This document shows, in pieces, positions 9,257 to 17,953 of a DNA stretch of 64,000 nucleotides. The notes below the pieces were generated by a model. It saw nothing but the letters and a program-made list of their open reading frames with translations. It had not been told where the DNA came from and made no database searches. Every line of letters starts with the position of its first letter. Positions within the stretch are counted from its first letter, which is position 1. The position numbers and the translations under genes were made by a program. Where the stretch lies: assembly GCF_024198215.1 (NCBI RefSeq), contig NZ_JAKCFA010000001.1:372001-436000 (forward strand), written 5' to 3'. The stretch comes from Myxococcus qinghaiensis. Lineage in GTDB: Bacteria; Myxococcota; Myxococcia; Myxococcales; Myxococcaceae.

Positions 9257-10075
9257 ATGGTGGAGCCCCGTTTCGAGCGCAACCTGGGCGTCATCGGCCC
9301 GGAGGTCATGGCGCGGCTGGCCCGCACGCACGTCGTCGTCGCCGGGGTGGGGGGCGCTGGAGGCCAGTGCGCGGTGGACCTGGCGCGGCTGGGCCTGGGG
9401 TGCCTGACGCTGGCGGACTTCGACACCTACGAGCGCCACAACATGAACCGGCAGGTGGGCTGCTTCGAGAGCACGCTGGGCCAGTCCAAGGTGGACGTGG
9501 TGGGGCGGATGTGCCTGGACATCCACCCGGGGCTGCGGCTGCGGCGGGTGGAGACGGGCATCACCGAGGCCAACGTGGACGACGTGCTGGCGGGCGGCGA
9601 AGTCCTGCCGCCGGCGGACTTCGTGGTGGAGGTCATCGACATCGCGGGCGCGGGCGCGAAGCAGGCGCTCCACCGCGCGTGTCGTGAGCGCGGCGTGCCG
9701 GTGATGACGGGGCTGATGCTGGGGTTTGGCGCCGCGCTGCATGTCTTCCAACCGGATGCGCCGCTGTACGAGCAGCTCTACATCCTCCCGGACGGTCGCG
9801 TGGACCTTCCGGCCATCATTCCCCACCTGGGGAGTTATCTGTTGCAGGACGCCATGGACGCGTGCTTCGAGGGCAGAGGGCACGCGCCCACGTGCGTCGT
9901 CGGAGCCACGACGGCCGCGGGGATGATGGTGAGCGAGCTGATGCGCGGGGTGATGCTCGGCGCGCGGGCGATGGTGTCCTGGCCGGAGTACCTCTACGTG
10001 GACCTGTTCGACCACCGCTACGTGCGAGCGGCCGTCCGTCCCAAGAAGACGCAGCCCGCGCGTCAGCCCATGTGA
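9257..10075 (+). CDS. Stand-alone ThiF/MoeB/HesA-family E1-like adenylyltransferase
   Basis: 272 residues from the ATG at 9257, preceded by GGAGG with a 4-nt spacer. The Rossmann nucleotide loop is GVGGAGG (30-36), followed by acidic D54 and D56, the family motif NRQ (64-66), K78 and D128. These are the residues E1-like enzymes use to bind ATP and adenylate a C-terminal glycine or another carboxylate. The CxxC zinc motifs of MoeB/ThiF are not seen. No ubiquitin-like, E2-like, JAB or sulfurtransferase gene is adjacent, so the partner is not local. tRNA t6A dehydratase (TcdA-like) is an alternative, but the C-terminal half does not obviously match it. Confidence 0.85.
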   Translation: MVEPRFERNLGVIGPEVMARLARTHVVVAGVGGAGGQCAVDLARLGLGCLTLADFDTYERHNMNRQVGCFESTLGQSKVDVVGRMCLDIHPGLRLRRVETGITEANVDDVLAGGEVLPPADFVVEVIDIAGAGAKQALHRACRERGVPVMTGLMLGFGAALHVFQPDAPLYEQLYILPDGRVDLPAIIPHLGSYLLQDAMDACFEGRGHAPTCVVGATTAAGMMVSELMRGVMLGARAMVSWPEYLYVDLFDHRYVRAAVRPKKTQPARQPM

Positions 10076-10111
10076 GTCACGCCCGGGGCCGACGCGCCGC
10101 GCCCTCCAGGC

Positions 10112-10558
10112 TCACACCACGCCGCGCCTGCGCGCCTCCTCGATGACCTTCGAGCCGTCCACGCCCAGGCTGTCGGAGAGCAGCGGGGCGACCTGCTCGG
10201 CGCGCTGGTGCACACGCTGGAGCGTCTCGTCGTGGGTGCGCGTGACGATGTTGATGCCGGCGATGATGACGCGCTGGAGGTTGTACTGCAGGTCGTTGCC
10301 CTCGACGATGGCGTGAATCTGGGTGAAGAGCGGGCGCGCGTCGGACTGGAAGGCGGACAGGTTCGTGCGCTGCTCGCTGTTGGGCACCGCGGACTTCGAG
10401 GACAGGCTGGCCACCAGGACGAGGGGCGGCTTGAGTCGCTCGTGGGTCTCTCGCATCTGCTGGAAGACGGCGTCGATGTCTTCCCGGTTGGGTGGGGACT
10501 CCCAGCGCAGGAAGAAGACCCTGTCGATGATGGCGGTCTTGTAGACGGGTGTCGTCAT
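10112..10558 (-). CDS. Hypothetical small alpha/beta protein
   Basis: 148 residues, no signal peptide or membrane span. Alternating strands and helices (YKTAIIDRVFFLRW, PLVLVASLSS, RVIIAGINIVTRTH) resemble a SpoIIAA/STAS-like fold, but this is a judgement by eye. No catalytic residue pattern is seen. It converges on the E1-like gene with 36 bp between the stops. A similar class of small proteins in myxobacteria is annotated as hypothetical. Confidence 0.6.
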   Translation of the reverse strand: MTTPVYKTAIIDRVFFLRWESPPNREDIDAVFQQMRETHERLKPPLVLVASLSSKSAVPNSEQRTNLSAFQSDARPLFTQIHAIVEGNDLQYNLQRVIIAGINIVTRTHDETLQRVHQRAEQVAPLLSDSLGVDGSKVIEEARRRGVV

Positions 10559-10741
10559 GGTGAACTGCCGCTCCTTCGCAGAACCGTTGCCCCCGGGGCC
10601 GTTTCACCGCGTGCTGCCAGGCGGTGCCGGGCGGTCTGCCAGGGCATCCTGGGTTCGCCGCGTCACAGCGGAAGCCTCCCGAAAGGGCGGGCATCGCCGG
10701 GCGGACAGAGGACTTCCCCCGCGGAGGCTCCAACTGTCCGC

Positions 10742-10775
10742 GCCAAAGCAAAAGCCCCCGCCGGAGCAGGGGCTT
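10742..10775 (-). terminator. Rho-independent terminator
   Basis: On the minus strand a 7-bp stem (AAGCCCC/GGGGCTT, arms 10775-10769 and 10758-10752) is followed by a T-rich run ending at 10742. It lies about 50 bp past the stop of the acylase gene and is the most orthodox intrinsic terminator in the window. Confidence 0.75.
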
Positions 10776-10788
10776 GAGCACTGCTTCG

Positions 10789-10817
10789 AGGCCCCCCTCG
10801 CGTGAGGAGGGGAGCCT
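10789..10817 (-). terminator. Second hairpin just past the acylase stop
   Basis: Arms 10789-10799 and 10807-10817 form an 11-bp stem with a single wobble pair and a 7-nt loop, starting 10 bp after the stop codon. It has no T-tract. With the next hairpin it forms a tandem structure that may protect the mRNA 3' end or aid termination. Confidence 0.5.
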
Positions 10818-10826
10818 TGTGGGACG

Positions 10827-13361
10827 TCAGTTGCCGGAGATCTTCTTCTCCTCCACCTTGGTGGCGGCGATGGCCTCCTCGGTGAAGACGATGGGCCGCC
10901 ACTGCTTGTTGGAGAACAGGTCCGTCTGGTCGGAGAAGTACGGCGACGCCGGGTCGCTGGACTCGCTGTAGGTCAGCACCGCGCGGCCATTGACGCCCGT
11001 GGGGGTGAACTCCATGGCCATGATGAAGCTGCTGCCGTTGTTGACGTTGTAGCCGGTGGTGGTGAGGTTGGTGCGGGAGTTGAGCAGCGAGCCGCGCACC
11101 GCGCTGAAGTCGGAGTCGGGCGTGGTGGACTTGAGCGTGCCCCACGACACGACGTTCGCCGTGCCGTCGTAGGAGCCGCCGCCGTGGATGGGAATCTTCC
11201 GGCCGTCCACGCGGGTGGTGTACTGCGACTCACCCAGCGGCGCGTTCACGGGGATGCCGGCGACCTGGAGGCGGTACACCGCCGCGGCCAGGGCGAGCAT
11301 CGACGGGTCCGAGCCCGAAGAAGGCTCGGGGATGAGCGTGTGCGGCGTGGCGATGGGCTGCGCCACGTCGAAGGGCACCGCGAACGGCGTGCCGGTGCTG
11401 GACGGGGTGCCGGGGCCGTTGGACAGGGCGGCCATGCTGAAGTGGCCGCTGAACTCGCGCCACAGGGCCGCGCCCTTGCTGCCCACGTCGTAGCGCATGT
11501 CCCACGCGGCCAGCGCCGCGCAGCCCGCGCGGATATCCACCTGCGTGGTGTTGTAGAGCACCGTCGTCTTGCCCGTGCAGCGCGCGACGACCTGGTCCCT
11601 GAGCAGCTCCGCCATCATGCCGCGGTTGCCGAGGATGGCGTTCTCCAGCTCCGCGGTGGTGAACTTGTTGTCCGAGCCGGACGCGCCGTTCTGCTCCATC
11701 AGCAGCACCGCGTTCATGCGCGTGCGCGGCGTCTGGCCCACGTCCTCCAGGCCGTGCAGCGGCGAGAAGCCGGTGAGCGGCTGGTTCGGGTTGGCCAGCC
11801 AGTAGCTGTCGTTCGCGTTGAAGACGAAGTCGCGGCGGGCCAGCTTGGGGACGCCGCTGAAGGGCACCAGGCCGGGCCCGCGGGCACCGGCGGCGTCACG
11901 CCACTCGTTCTCCGGGTTGCTGCCGTCCAGCAGCACCAGGCCCATGGACTGCCAGATGGCGGTGGTCGCCGGGTCCAGGCCGCTGGAGGCCGCGCGCCAC
12001 GTGCCGATGGCGGTGGGGGTGAGGTTGGGGGTGGGCGTCGCGTCCGTGTACCAGACGTTGCCGGCCCGGTCCGCCGCCATGGTGTTGACCCAGGGGATGC
12101 CCTGGATGCTGGCGTAGACGTTCTGGAACTCCTCCAGGCTCTTGGCCCGGTTCATCCCGACGAACTGGGTGACGAGCTGGGTGTTGTCCAGGTTGGCGTC
12201 GCGGTAGCTGAGCACCGACTGCTGGGTCCACTCGGCGGTGCCGGGGATGACGATGACGGGGCCGTAGTGGCTGCTGTAGAAGCGCTGGGTGATGTTGGTC
12301 ACCGAGCCCTCCGGCAGCTTCACCAGGATGGTGATTTCGCGCGAGGTCATGTCCCGCTCCTCGGTGCCGTACTTGTACCGGGTGGGGTTGCCCGGCACGA
12401 GCTGCAGCCCGTAGAGCGTCATGCGCTGGCCGGACGAGAACGTGTGCGTCCAGGCCACGTTGTCGTTGAAGCCGATGAGCACCGCGGGCACGCCCAGGAG
12501 GCCCACGCCGTACACGTTGAGCTGGCCGGGCACGGTGAGCTGGCTCTCCCAGAGCTTCAGCTCGCCTTCCCAGGGGAAGTGCGGGTTGGCCACCACCATG
12601 CCGTGGCCGGACGCGGAGCGCTCCGCGCCAATGGCCCAGCCGTTGCTGCCGACCTGGCTGAAGTCAGGGCGCTCGATCTTGAAGCTGCCCGGGACGGGGC
12701 GGCCCTCGGAGCCCGCGCCGGGGATGGGCGGGGTGGCCGCGGCGATGGCGAGGATGAGCTGGTAGCTGCTGGCCGCCAGGCCCACGCTGATGTCGTAGGC
12801 GAGCAGGTCCACGCCCTGGATGGGCTTGACCCAGGGGGCGTTGGCGCAGGGCGCGGGGAGGTTGGCCGCGGGCGTCTCCGCCAGGTACTTGTTGAAGCCC
12901 GCCGCGTAGCCGTTGAACATCTCCTGGATGTCCGCCGGCAGGGTGGGGAAGGCCGCCTGGGCCTTCTCCTGGAGCTGGAGGACGCGGTAGCCGAAGTCGC
13001 TGCCCGCGTAGGTGTTGCCGGGGCCCGGCCCCAGGTAGCGCGCGCGCTCACCGCGGACCTTGATGATCTGATCCGACAGGATGCAGACATGGTCCTTCGC
13101 GAACGCGTAGCCTTGCCCGTAGGAGAGGCTGCCCATGTCGTTGGCGATGATGTGCGGGATTCCGTGCGACGTGCGCCGGATGGTGGCCTCGTACTTCGGA
13201 GGGCCTTCCACGGGTGGCGTCACCGGACCGCCATCATCATCCTCACCACATGCGGTGGCGAAGACGAGGCTCAGTCCGGCGAGGAGGGGGAGGTGCCAGC
13301 GGGTGCGCCCGGACTTCCAGGTCGCCCCCCGCGAAGAGGACACGGAATGGTTTGGAGGCAT
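10827..13361 (-). CDS. Lipoprotein penicillin-acylase-family Ntn hydrolase
   Basis: 844 residues from the ATG at 13361. A GTG at 13397 in frame is possible but would put 12 residues before the signal. A lipoprotein signal ends in FATAC (Cys38). The family cleaves itself to expose an N-terminal Ser nucleophile; this is S239 in GSNGWAIG (238-245), followed by HFPWEGELKLWESQL, typical of penicillin/acyl-homoserine-lactone acylases. These enzymes hydrolyse amide bonds of beta-lactams, acyl-homoserine lactones or related acyl amides. A surface-anchored copy in a predator could degrade prey signals or lipopeptides. Two hairpins follow the stop. It is transcribed away from pssA. Confidence 0.88.
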   Translation of the reverse strand: MPPNHSVSSSRGATWKSGRTRWHLPLLAGLSLVFATACGEDDDGGPVTPPVEGPPKYEATIRRTSHGIPHIIANDMGSLSYGQGYAFAKDHVCILSDQIIKVRGERARYLGPGPGNTYAGSDFGYRVLQLQEKAQAAFPTLPADIQEMFNGYAAGFNKYLAETPAANLPAPCANAPWVKPIQGVDLLAYDISVGLAASSYQLILAIAAATPPIPGAGSEGRPVPGSFKIERPDFSQVGSNGWAIGAERSASGHGMVVANPHFPWEGELKLWESQLTVPGQLNVYGVGLLGVPAVLIGFNDNVAWTHTFSSGQRMTLYGLQLVPGNPTRYKYGTEERDMTSREITILVKLPEGSVTNITQRFYSSHYGPVIVIPGTAEWTQQSVLSYRDANLDNTQLVTQFVGMNRAKSLEEFQNVYASIQGIPWVNTMAADRAGNVWYTDATPTPNLTPTAIGTWRAASSGLDPATTAIWQSMGLVLLDGSNPENEWRDAAGARGPGLVPFSGVPKLARRDFVFNANDSYWLANPNQPLTGFSPLHGLEDVGQTPRTRMNAVLLMEQNGASGSDNKFTTAELENAILGNRGMMAELLRDQVVARCTGKTTVLYNTTQVDIRAGCAALAAWDMRYDVGSKGAALWREFSGHFSMAALSNGPGTPSSTGTPFAVPFDVAQPIATPHTLIPEPSSGSDPSMLALAAAVYRLQVAGIPVNAPLGESQYTTRVDGRKIPIHGGGSYDGTANVVSWGTLKSTTPDSDFSAVRGSLLNSRTNLTTTGYNVNNGSSFIMAMEFTPTGVNGRAVLTYSESSDPASPYFSDQTDLFSNKQWRPIVFTEEAIAATKVEEKKISGN

Positions 13362-13515
13362 GGATGGCGATGAGCGTAGGGAGGGGCTGATCCACACGTC
13401 AAAAGTTTTCTGAGGTTTGACTTTTCCTGGGAGCCTGGAGTCAGACGCACCGCGGCAATAAACGCCGCAGTGAGGGACGGGCAGTGATGATTCACTGTGC
13501 TAGGAGAGCGCGAAT

Positions 13516-14160
13516 ATGACGACCGAGCAGCCGCGTGCCCGCCGCCCGCGCCGCCACTTCTCGATGATTCGCACCTTCGTGCTCGCCGACTTCGTGACGC
13601 TCGGCAACGGCTTCGCGGGAGCGGGGACCATCCTCGCCGCGATGCAGTACCTGGCCACGTGGCGCGTGGGCTTCTTGTGGGTGGCCTTCGCGTTGATGCC
13701 GGTGGCGCTGGTGATGGATGTCCTGGACGGGAGGATCGCCCGGTGGCGCTACAAGAAGTCGCCGCTGGGTGCGGACCTGGACTCCCTGGCGGATGTCATC
13801 TCCTTCGGCATGGCGCCCGCGGCGCTGGCCTTCGCGGTGGGGATGCGGGGGGCGCTGGACGTGGCGGTGCTCCTGTACTTCGTCGCGTGCGGCATCAGCC
13901 GGCTGGCGCGCTTCAACGTCACGTCGGCGGAGCTGGCGGACGAGACGGGGAAGGTGAAGTACTTCGAGGGCACGCCCATCCCCACCAGCCTGGCGTTGGT
14001 GATGGTGCTGGCGGCGGCCACGTGGATGGGTCGCATTGGCGACACGCTGCTGGGTGGGGCGTGGGACGTGGGGCCGGTGGTGCTTCATCCCCTGGTGCTG
14101 TTGTACGCGGCCAGCGGCAGCGCCATGATCAGCAAGACGCTGCGAATCCCGAAGATTTGA
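13516..14160 (+). CDS. pssA: CDP-diacylglycerol-serine O-phosphatidyltransferase
   Basis: 214 residues, preceded by AGGAGAG with an 8-nt spacer. It makes phosphatidylserine from CDP-diacylglycerol and serine, the precursor of phosphatidylethanolamine. The CDP-alcohol phosphotransferase signature is complete: D68-x2-D71-G72-x2-A75-R76-x8-G85-x3-D89-x3-D93. About five to six hydrophobic segments place it in the inner membrane. The spacing and length fit the integral-membrane (Bacillus-type) PssA, not the soluble E. coli type. Phosphatidylcholine or phosphatidylglycerophosphate synthases share the signature, so the exact alcohol is an inference. Confidence 0.85.
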   Translation: MTTEQPRARRPRRHFSMIRTFVLADFVTLGNGFAGAGTILAAMQYLATWRVGFLWVAFALMPVALVMDVLDGRIARWRYKKSPLGADLDSLADVISFGMAPAALAFAVGMRGALDVAVLLYFVACGISRLARFNVTSAELADETGKVKYFEGTPIPTSLALVMVLAAATWMGRIGDTLLGGAWDVGPVVLHPLVLLYAASGSAMISKTLRIPKI

Positions 14161-14320
14161 AAGTGAACGGGGCGACCCCCCCTGACACCGGGATTGCCCT
14201 TCGTGGGTGGTTGCCCGCCCACGGGTGGGTGCCTAGTTTGGCCAACTGATCCGCTCCAGCGCCTCGTTCGGGGCTTGCGGGGCGGCAGCGGGCGATGGGC
14301 GTGGGGAAGGGGTGGAGGCC

Positions 14321-17278
14321 ATGACGGGGCGCTGGGGCATTTGGGCCCTCGCGGTGTTGGGGCTGGTGGCGGCTTCGGGGTGTGCTGATCGCGAACGGTC
14401 GTCCCTCGCGGACGGGCGGCTGACGGCGACTCCGGGCGGGATGGACTTCGAGAAGGTCGCCCTCTTCGACGCGCGCGAGACGGAAATCTCACTGCGCAAC
14501 GTGGGGCGAGCGCCCGTCGATGTGAATGAGGTCTGGGTGGAGGGCCCGGAAGGGGCCTACCGGGCGGAGTTCACGCATGAGGGGCCGCACAGCCTGGCGC
14601 CTGGCAGCGCGTGCGCCCTGCGCGTGCGCTTCGCGCCCCTGAAGGCGGGCGGCCAGGATGCGTTCCTCGTCGTGCGCTCGGACACGCGCATCGAGCCGCT
14701 GATGCGCATCCCCCTCGCGGGCCTGGGCATCGACGCGTCGGCGCGGGTGTCGCCCCGCATGCTCGACTTCGGGCGGATTGAAGCGGACTCGACGAAGACG
14801 CTGGTGCTGACCTTGGAGAACCCCACGGAGCTGCCCGTGGAGGTGACGCCCCGTCTGGTCGGCGCGGACCGGGAGGAGTTCGTCGCGGGCCCCGTCGTCG
14901 TGGCCCCGGGGGGCCGCGCGGAGCTGCCCCTGACGTTCAACCCCGTGCGCGTGGGCCGCAAGCAGGTGGCGCTGGCGGTGACGCCGTGCCGGGGCTGCGC
15001 GGACGTGACGGTGCAGGTGTCGGCGGAGGCGCTGGAGCAGGCCGTCATCGCCGAGCCGCCCGTGCTGGACTTCGCGGCGGTGCCGGTGGACCGCGAGGCC
15101 TTCCGCGAGTCCCGCATCCACAACATCAGCACGGAGCCGATGACCGTCACCCAGCTCACGCTCGACGGGCTGGATGCGTCCTTCTCCCAGGCGAACGCGG
15201 GCTTCCCGCTGGTGCTCCAGCCCGGCGAGGTGCGCGGCTTCCAGTTCCGCTACAGCCCCGGCCACATGGGCCCCGCGGACGACATGGCCCGCTACCACGT
15301 GGTGAGCAAGCGGCACCCCACCACCGACGTGAAGCTCAGGGGCTTCGGTGGCGCGTCGGAGCTGTGCGTGTCGCCCATGACGTATGACTTCGGCACCCAG
15401 CCGCTGGGCTCGAAGACGCGCGTCATCGTCAACGTGAAGAACTGTGGCTCCTCCAACGCGGGGGCGCTCACGCTGGAGTCGCTGGCGTGGCAGCCGGACC
15501 CCGCGGGCGCGCTCCAGTTCAACAACACCCCGCTGGCCATGCCGCTCACGCTGCAGCCGGGCCAGGAGGTCAACATCTCCGTCTTCTACGAGCCCACGCG
15601 GCCGGGCGCCGCGACGGGCGTGCTGGTGATGACGACGAACGCGTACTCGGCGGCCACGGTGGAGCTGGACTTCCGGGGCACCGCGCAGGAGCACGCGCCG
15701 TGCAATCTCACCGTGACGCCGCTCGCGCTGGACTTCGGCACGGTGCCTCCGGGCCGGGGCGCGGTGCTGGGCGTGAAGCTGGAGAACAAGGGCACGGACC
15801 TGTGCCCGGTGAAGAACATCCAGCTTCGCGACACCGGTGGCGGCAGCTTCCGCCTGCCGGGCGGAGACCTCTTCGGCGTCATCATCTACCCGGGGGACTG
15901 GTTCAGCTTCCAGGTGGCCTTCCAGGCGCCTCAGGCCGGCGGAGACTTCACGGGCATGCTCCAGGTGGAGCAGATGGACCCCGTCAATCCCGTCATCCTC
16001 GTGCCGCTGCTGGCCCACTCGCAGGCGACGTGTCTGATGGCGTCGCCCTGGTACGTGGACTGGGGCGTGGCGCGGCGCGACTGTCCGCCCGAGCCGCGCG
16101 AGGTGAACTACCTCAACGCGTGCACCATGCCGGTGACGGTGTCCAACGTGTGGATTGGTCCGGGCACGACGGACGGCGAGTTCACGCTGGGCGGCGTGCC
16201 CGCGCCCATGCCCTTCACGCTGCAGCCCGGCGACGCCTTCACGGTGGACCTGGACTACGCCGCGCAGGTGTACGGCATGAACCTCTCGCCGCTCTACGTG
16301 AGCTCCAGTGACCTGCCCGCGCCGCTCCTGGTGCCGCTCATCGGCGAGTCCTCCAAGCGCACGGACAAGACGGACACCTTCACCCAGCAGGACGTGAGCA
16401 AGGTGGACGTCCTCTTCGTCGTGGACAACACGGCGTCCATGGTGGAGGAGCACCCGCGCCTGGTGTCCGCCATCCCCTCGTTCGTGGACGCGGCGCTCGC
16501 CAAGCAGGTGGACATGCACGTGGCCGTCACCACGACGGGAATCTCGCCGGTGGCGGCGACGTGCCCCGGCGGCGCGCAGGGGGGCGAGGCGGGGCGCTTC
16601 TTCCCCGTGGACAACTCGCGGCCGCGCATCCTCACCAACGGCATGCCGAACCTGACGGCGCTGCTCCAGCAGAACGTGCAGGTGGGGCAGTGCGCCCAGG
16701 TGGAGCAGGGCTTCGAGGCGATGCGCCGCGCGCTGTCTCCGCCGCTGGTGAACAACGCGGATGACCCGCGCACGCCGGCGGCCCAGGACGGCAACCTCGG
16801 CTTCCTGCGCGACTCGGCGGCCCTCGTCGTCGTCTTCGTGGGCGACGAGGATGACCACTCGCCGGACGCGGTGGACACCTACGTGCAGTGGGCGCAGCAG
16901 CGAAAGGGCCAGAACCAGCCGCAGCGCGCGACGTTCTACGCCATTGCCCCCACGGCGGCGGCGTGCGGAACGGCGGGCGGCACCGGCACGCGCTACGCCG
17001 AAGCGACGGCGCGCACCGGTGGCGAGGTGATGAACGTGTGCGCGGCCAACTACGGGCCGCTCCTGGCCGCGGTGGCCAACAAGGCCTTCTCCGCGCAGGA
17101 CCGCTTCCCGCTCAGCGAGTCTCCGGAGCCGGGCAGCGTGACGGTGACGGTGGACGGCGCCCCAGTCACCACTGGCTGGCGCTACGACGCCCCCACCAAC
17201 AGCGTCATCTTCACCAACGTGCCCGCGCCGGGCGCCAAGGTGGCCATCTCCTACCGCCGCTCCTGCGACGCGGGCTGA
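14321..17278 (+). CDS. Lipoprotein with tandem Ig-like (choice-of-anchor) repeats and a VWA domain
   Basis: 985 residues from the ATG at 14321. A GTG three codons earlier is an alternative. The lipoprotein signal ends in AASGC (Cys21). Residues 35-690 are about six or seven beta-sandwich repeats of the ASH/choice-of-anchor-D type, each with a strand pattern like LDFGTVPPG followed by LENKG or VKNCG. A von Willebrand A domain follows with the metal-site motif DNTAS (702-706), then D residues in VVFVGDEDDHS. The C-terminal strand module SPEPGSVTVTVDG closes the protein. It is a surface or periplasmic adhesion-like protein; VWA domains bind ligands through a metal. The ligand is unknown. Confidence 0.8.
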   Translation: MTGRWGIWALAVLGLVAASGCADRERSSLADGRLTATPGGMDFEKVALFDARETEISLRNVGRAPVDVNEVWVEGPEGAYRAEFTHEGPHSLAPGSACALRVRFAPLKAGGQDAFLVVRSDTRIEPLMRIPLAGLGIDASARVSPRMLDFGRIEADSTKTLVLTLENPTELPVEVTPRLVGADREEFVAGPVVVAPGGRAELPLTFNPVRVGRKQVALAVTPCRGCADVTVQVSAEALEQAVIAEPPVLDFAAVPVDREAFRESRIHNISTEPMTVTQLTLDGLDASFSQANAGFPLVLQPGEVRGFQFRYSPGHMGPADDMARYHVVSKRHPTTDVKLRGFGGASELCVSPMTYDFGTQPLGSKTRVIVNVKNCGSSNAGALTLESLAWQPDPAGALQFNNTPLAMPLTLQPGQEVNISVFYEPTRPGAATGVLVMTTNAYSAATVELDFRGTAQEHAPCNLTVTPLALDFGTVPPGRGAVLGVKLENKGTDLCPVKNIQLRDTGGGSFRLPGGDLFGVIIYPGDWFSFQVAFQAPQAGGDFTGMLQVEQMDPVNPVILVPLLAHSQATCLMASPWYVDWGVARRDCPPEPREVNYLNACTMPVTVSNVWIGPGTTDGEFTLGGVPAPMPFTLQPGDAFTVDLDYAAQVYGMNLSPLYVSSSDLPAPLLVPLIGESSKRTDKTDTFTQQDVSKVDVLFVVDNTASMVEEHPRLVSAIPSFVDAALAKQVDMHVAVTTTGISPVAATCPGGAQGGEAGRFFPVDNSRPRILTNGMPNLTALLQQNVQVGQCAQVEQGFEAMRRALSPPLVNNADDPRTPAAQDGNLGFLRDSAALVVVFVGDEDDHSPDAVDTYVQWAQQRKGQNQPQRATFYAIAPTAAACGTAGGTGTRYAEATARTGGEVMNVCAANYGPLLAAVANKAFSAQDRFPLSESPEPGSVTVTVDGAPVTTGWRYDAPTNSVIFTNVPAPGAKVAISYRRSCDAG

Positions 17279-17310
17279 AAGCAGGGGAGCAGGCGCGTCG
17301 TGTGCTCCAG

Positions 17311-17336
17311 TCGAAGGGCCGGTCATCCGGCCCTCG
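17311..17336. terminator. Hairpin after the VWA lipoprotein gene
   Basis: GGGCCGG-TCAT-CCGGCCC, flanked by TCGA repeats on both sides, 33 bp past the stop. It is a very stable hairpin but has no T-tract. It probably separates the lipoprotein transcript from the small gene downstream. Confidence 0.5.
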
Positions 17337-17461
17337 ACGTTCATGTCGGTCCCGGGTGCTACAGGTCTGGCTCCGCCTGTGCGGATGACCAGAAAATTGG
17401 AGGGCTCCTCACGGTGTGTACCCTGAGGTCGTACCCGCGCCCGCCGAGGAGGCACCCGGTG

Positions 17462-17806
17462 ATGTCCCCAGACTCCGAAAACACGAAGACGACGAGCGCG
17501 GGTCGCGCTTCCCCGGCGCGCGCCCCGGGCCTGCGGGTGATTCAGGGCGAGGGCCGCCGACAGCAAGAGCCGCTCGCTTCCCGGGACGCCGTGGCCCGGG
17601 CGCTGATGGAGGCGGGGGCGGACATGCTCCTGCGGCGAATCACACCGGCCCGAGCCCAGGAAATCGAGCGTAAGGTGGACCGGGTGCTGGACCTGTTCGA
17701 CAGGGTGGACGCGGCGCCGGTGCTGATGCCGGTGCTCAAGCGCCACCTGGACGAGCTGGAGGCGCTGATGCGGGAGTCGCGCGAGGTCCGCGCCGCTCGG
17801 CGGTAG
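17462..17806 (+). CDS. Hypothetical 114-residue protein
   Basis: Starts MSPDSENTK; GAGGAGG lies 9 nt upstream of the ATG, which fixes this start over the longer open frame. The N-terminal 45 residues are disordered-looking. The C-terminal 65 form two amphipathic helices (ARALMEAGADMLLRRI, then VDRVLDLFDRVD and LKRHLDELEALM). No known domain is recognised. It sits 147 bp before the first kinase gene on the same strand, so it could be a coupled regulator, but there is no direct evidence. Confidence 0.6.
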   Translation: MSPDSENTKTTSAGRASPARAPGLRVIQGEGRRQQEPLASRDAVARALMEAGADMLLRRITPARAQEIERKVDRVLDLFDRVDAAPVLMPVLKRHLDELEALMRESREVRAARR

Positions 17807-17953
17807 CCACGGCGGGGGGCACGGGTTCCGCCGTGTCTACAAGGGTTTGACCCCCCTGTCGTGTGCGCTTACGCTCGGGGCTTCGCCGCGCCCGGATTCC
17901 GGAAGGCCACGGGCCGTGGGTTTTCCCCGTGGGTGGGGTGCGGTCAGGTCGCC

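Noticed and set aside
14489..17746. A 1085-codon open frame on the minus strand
   Set aside because: It lies opposite the Ig-like/VWA lipoprotein gene and its product is Arg/His/Val-rich with no domain. Long antisense frames are expected in DNA with G/C-rich third positions.
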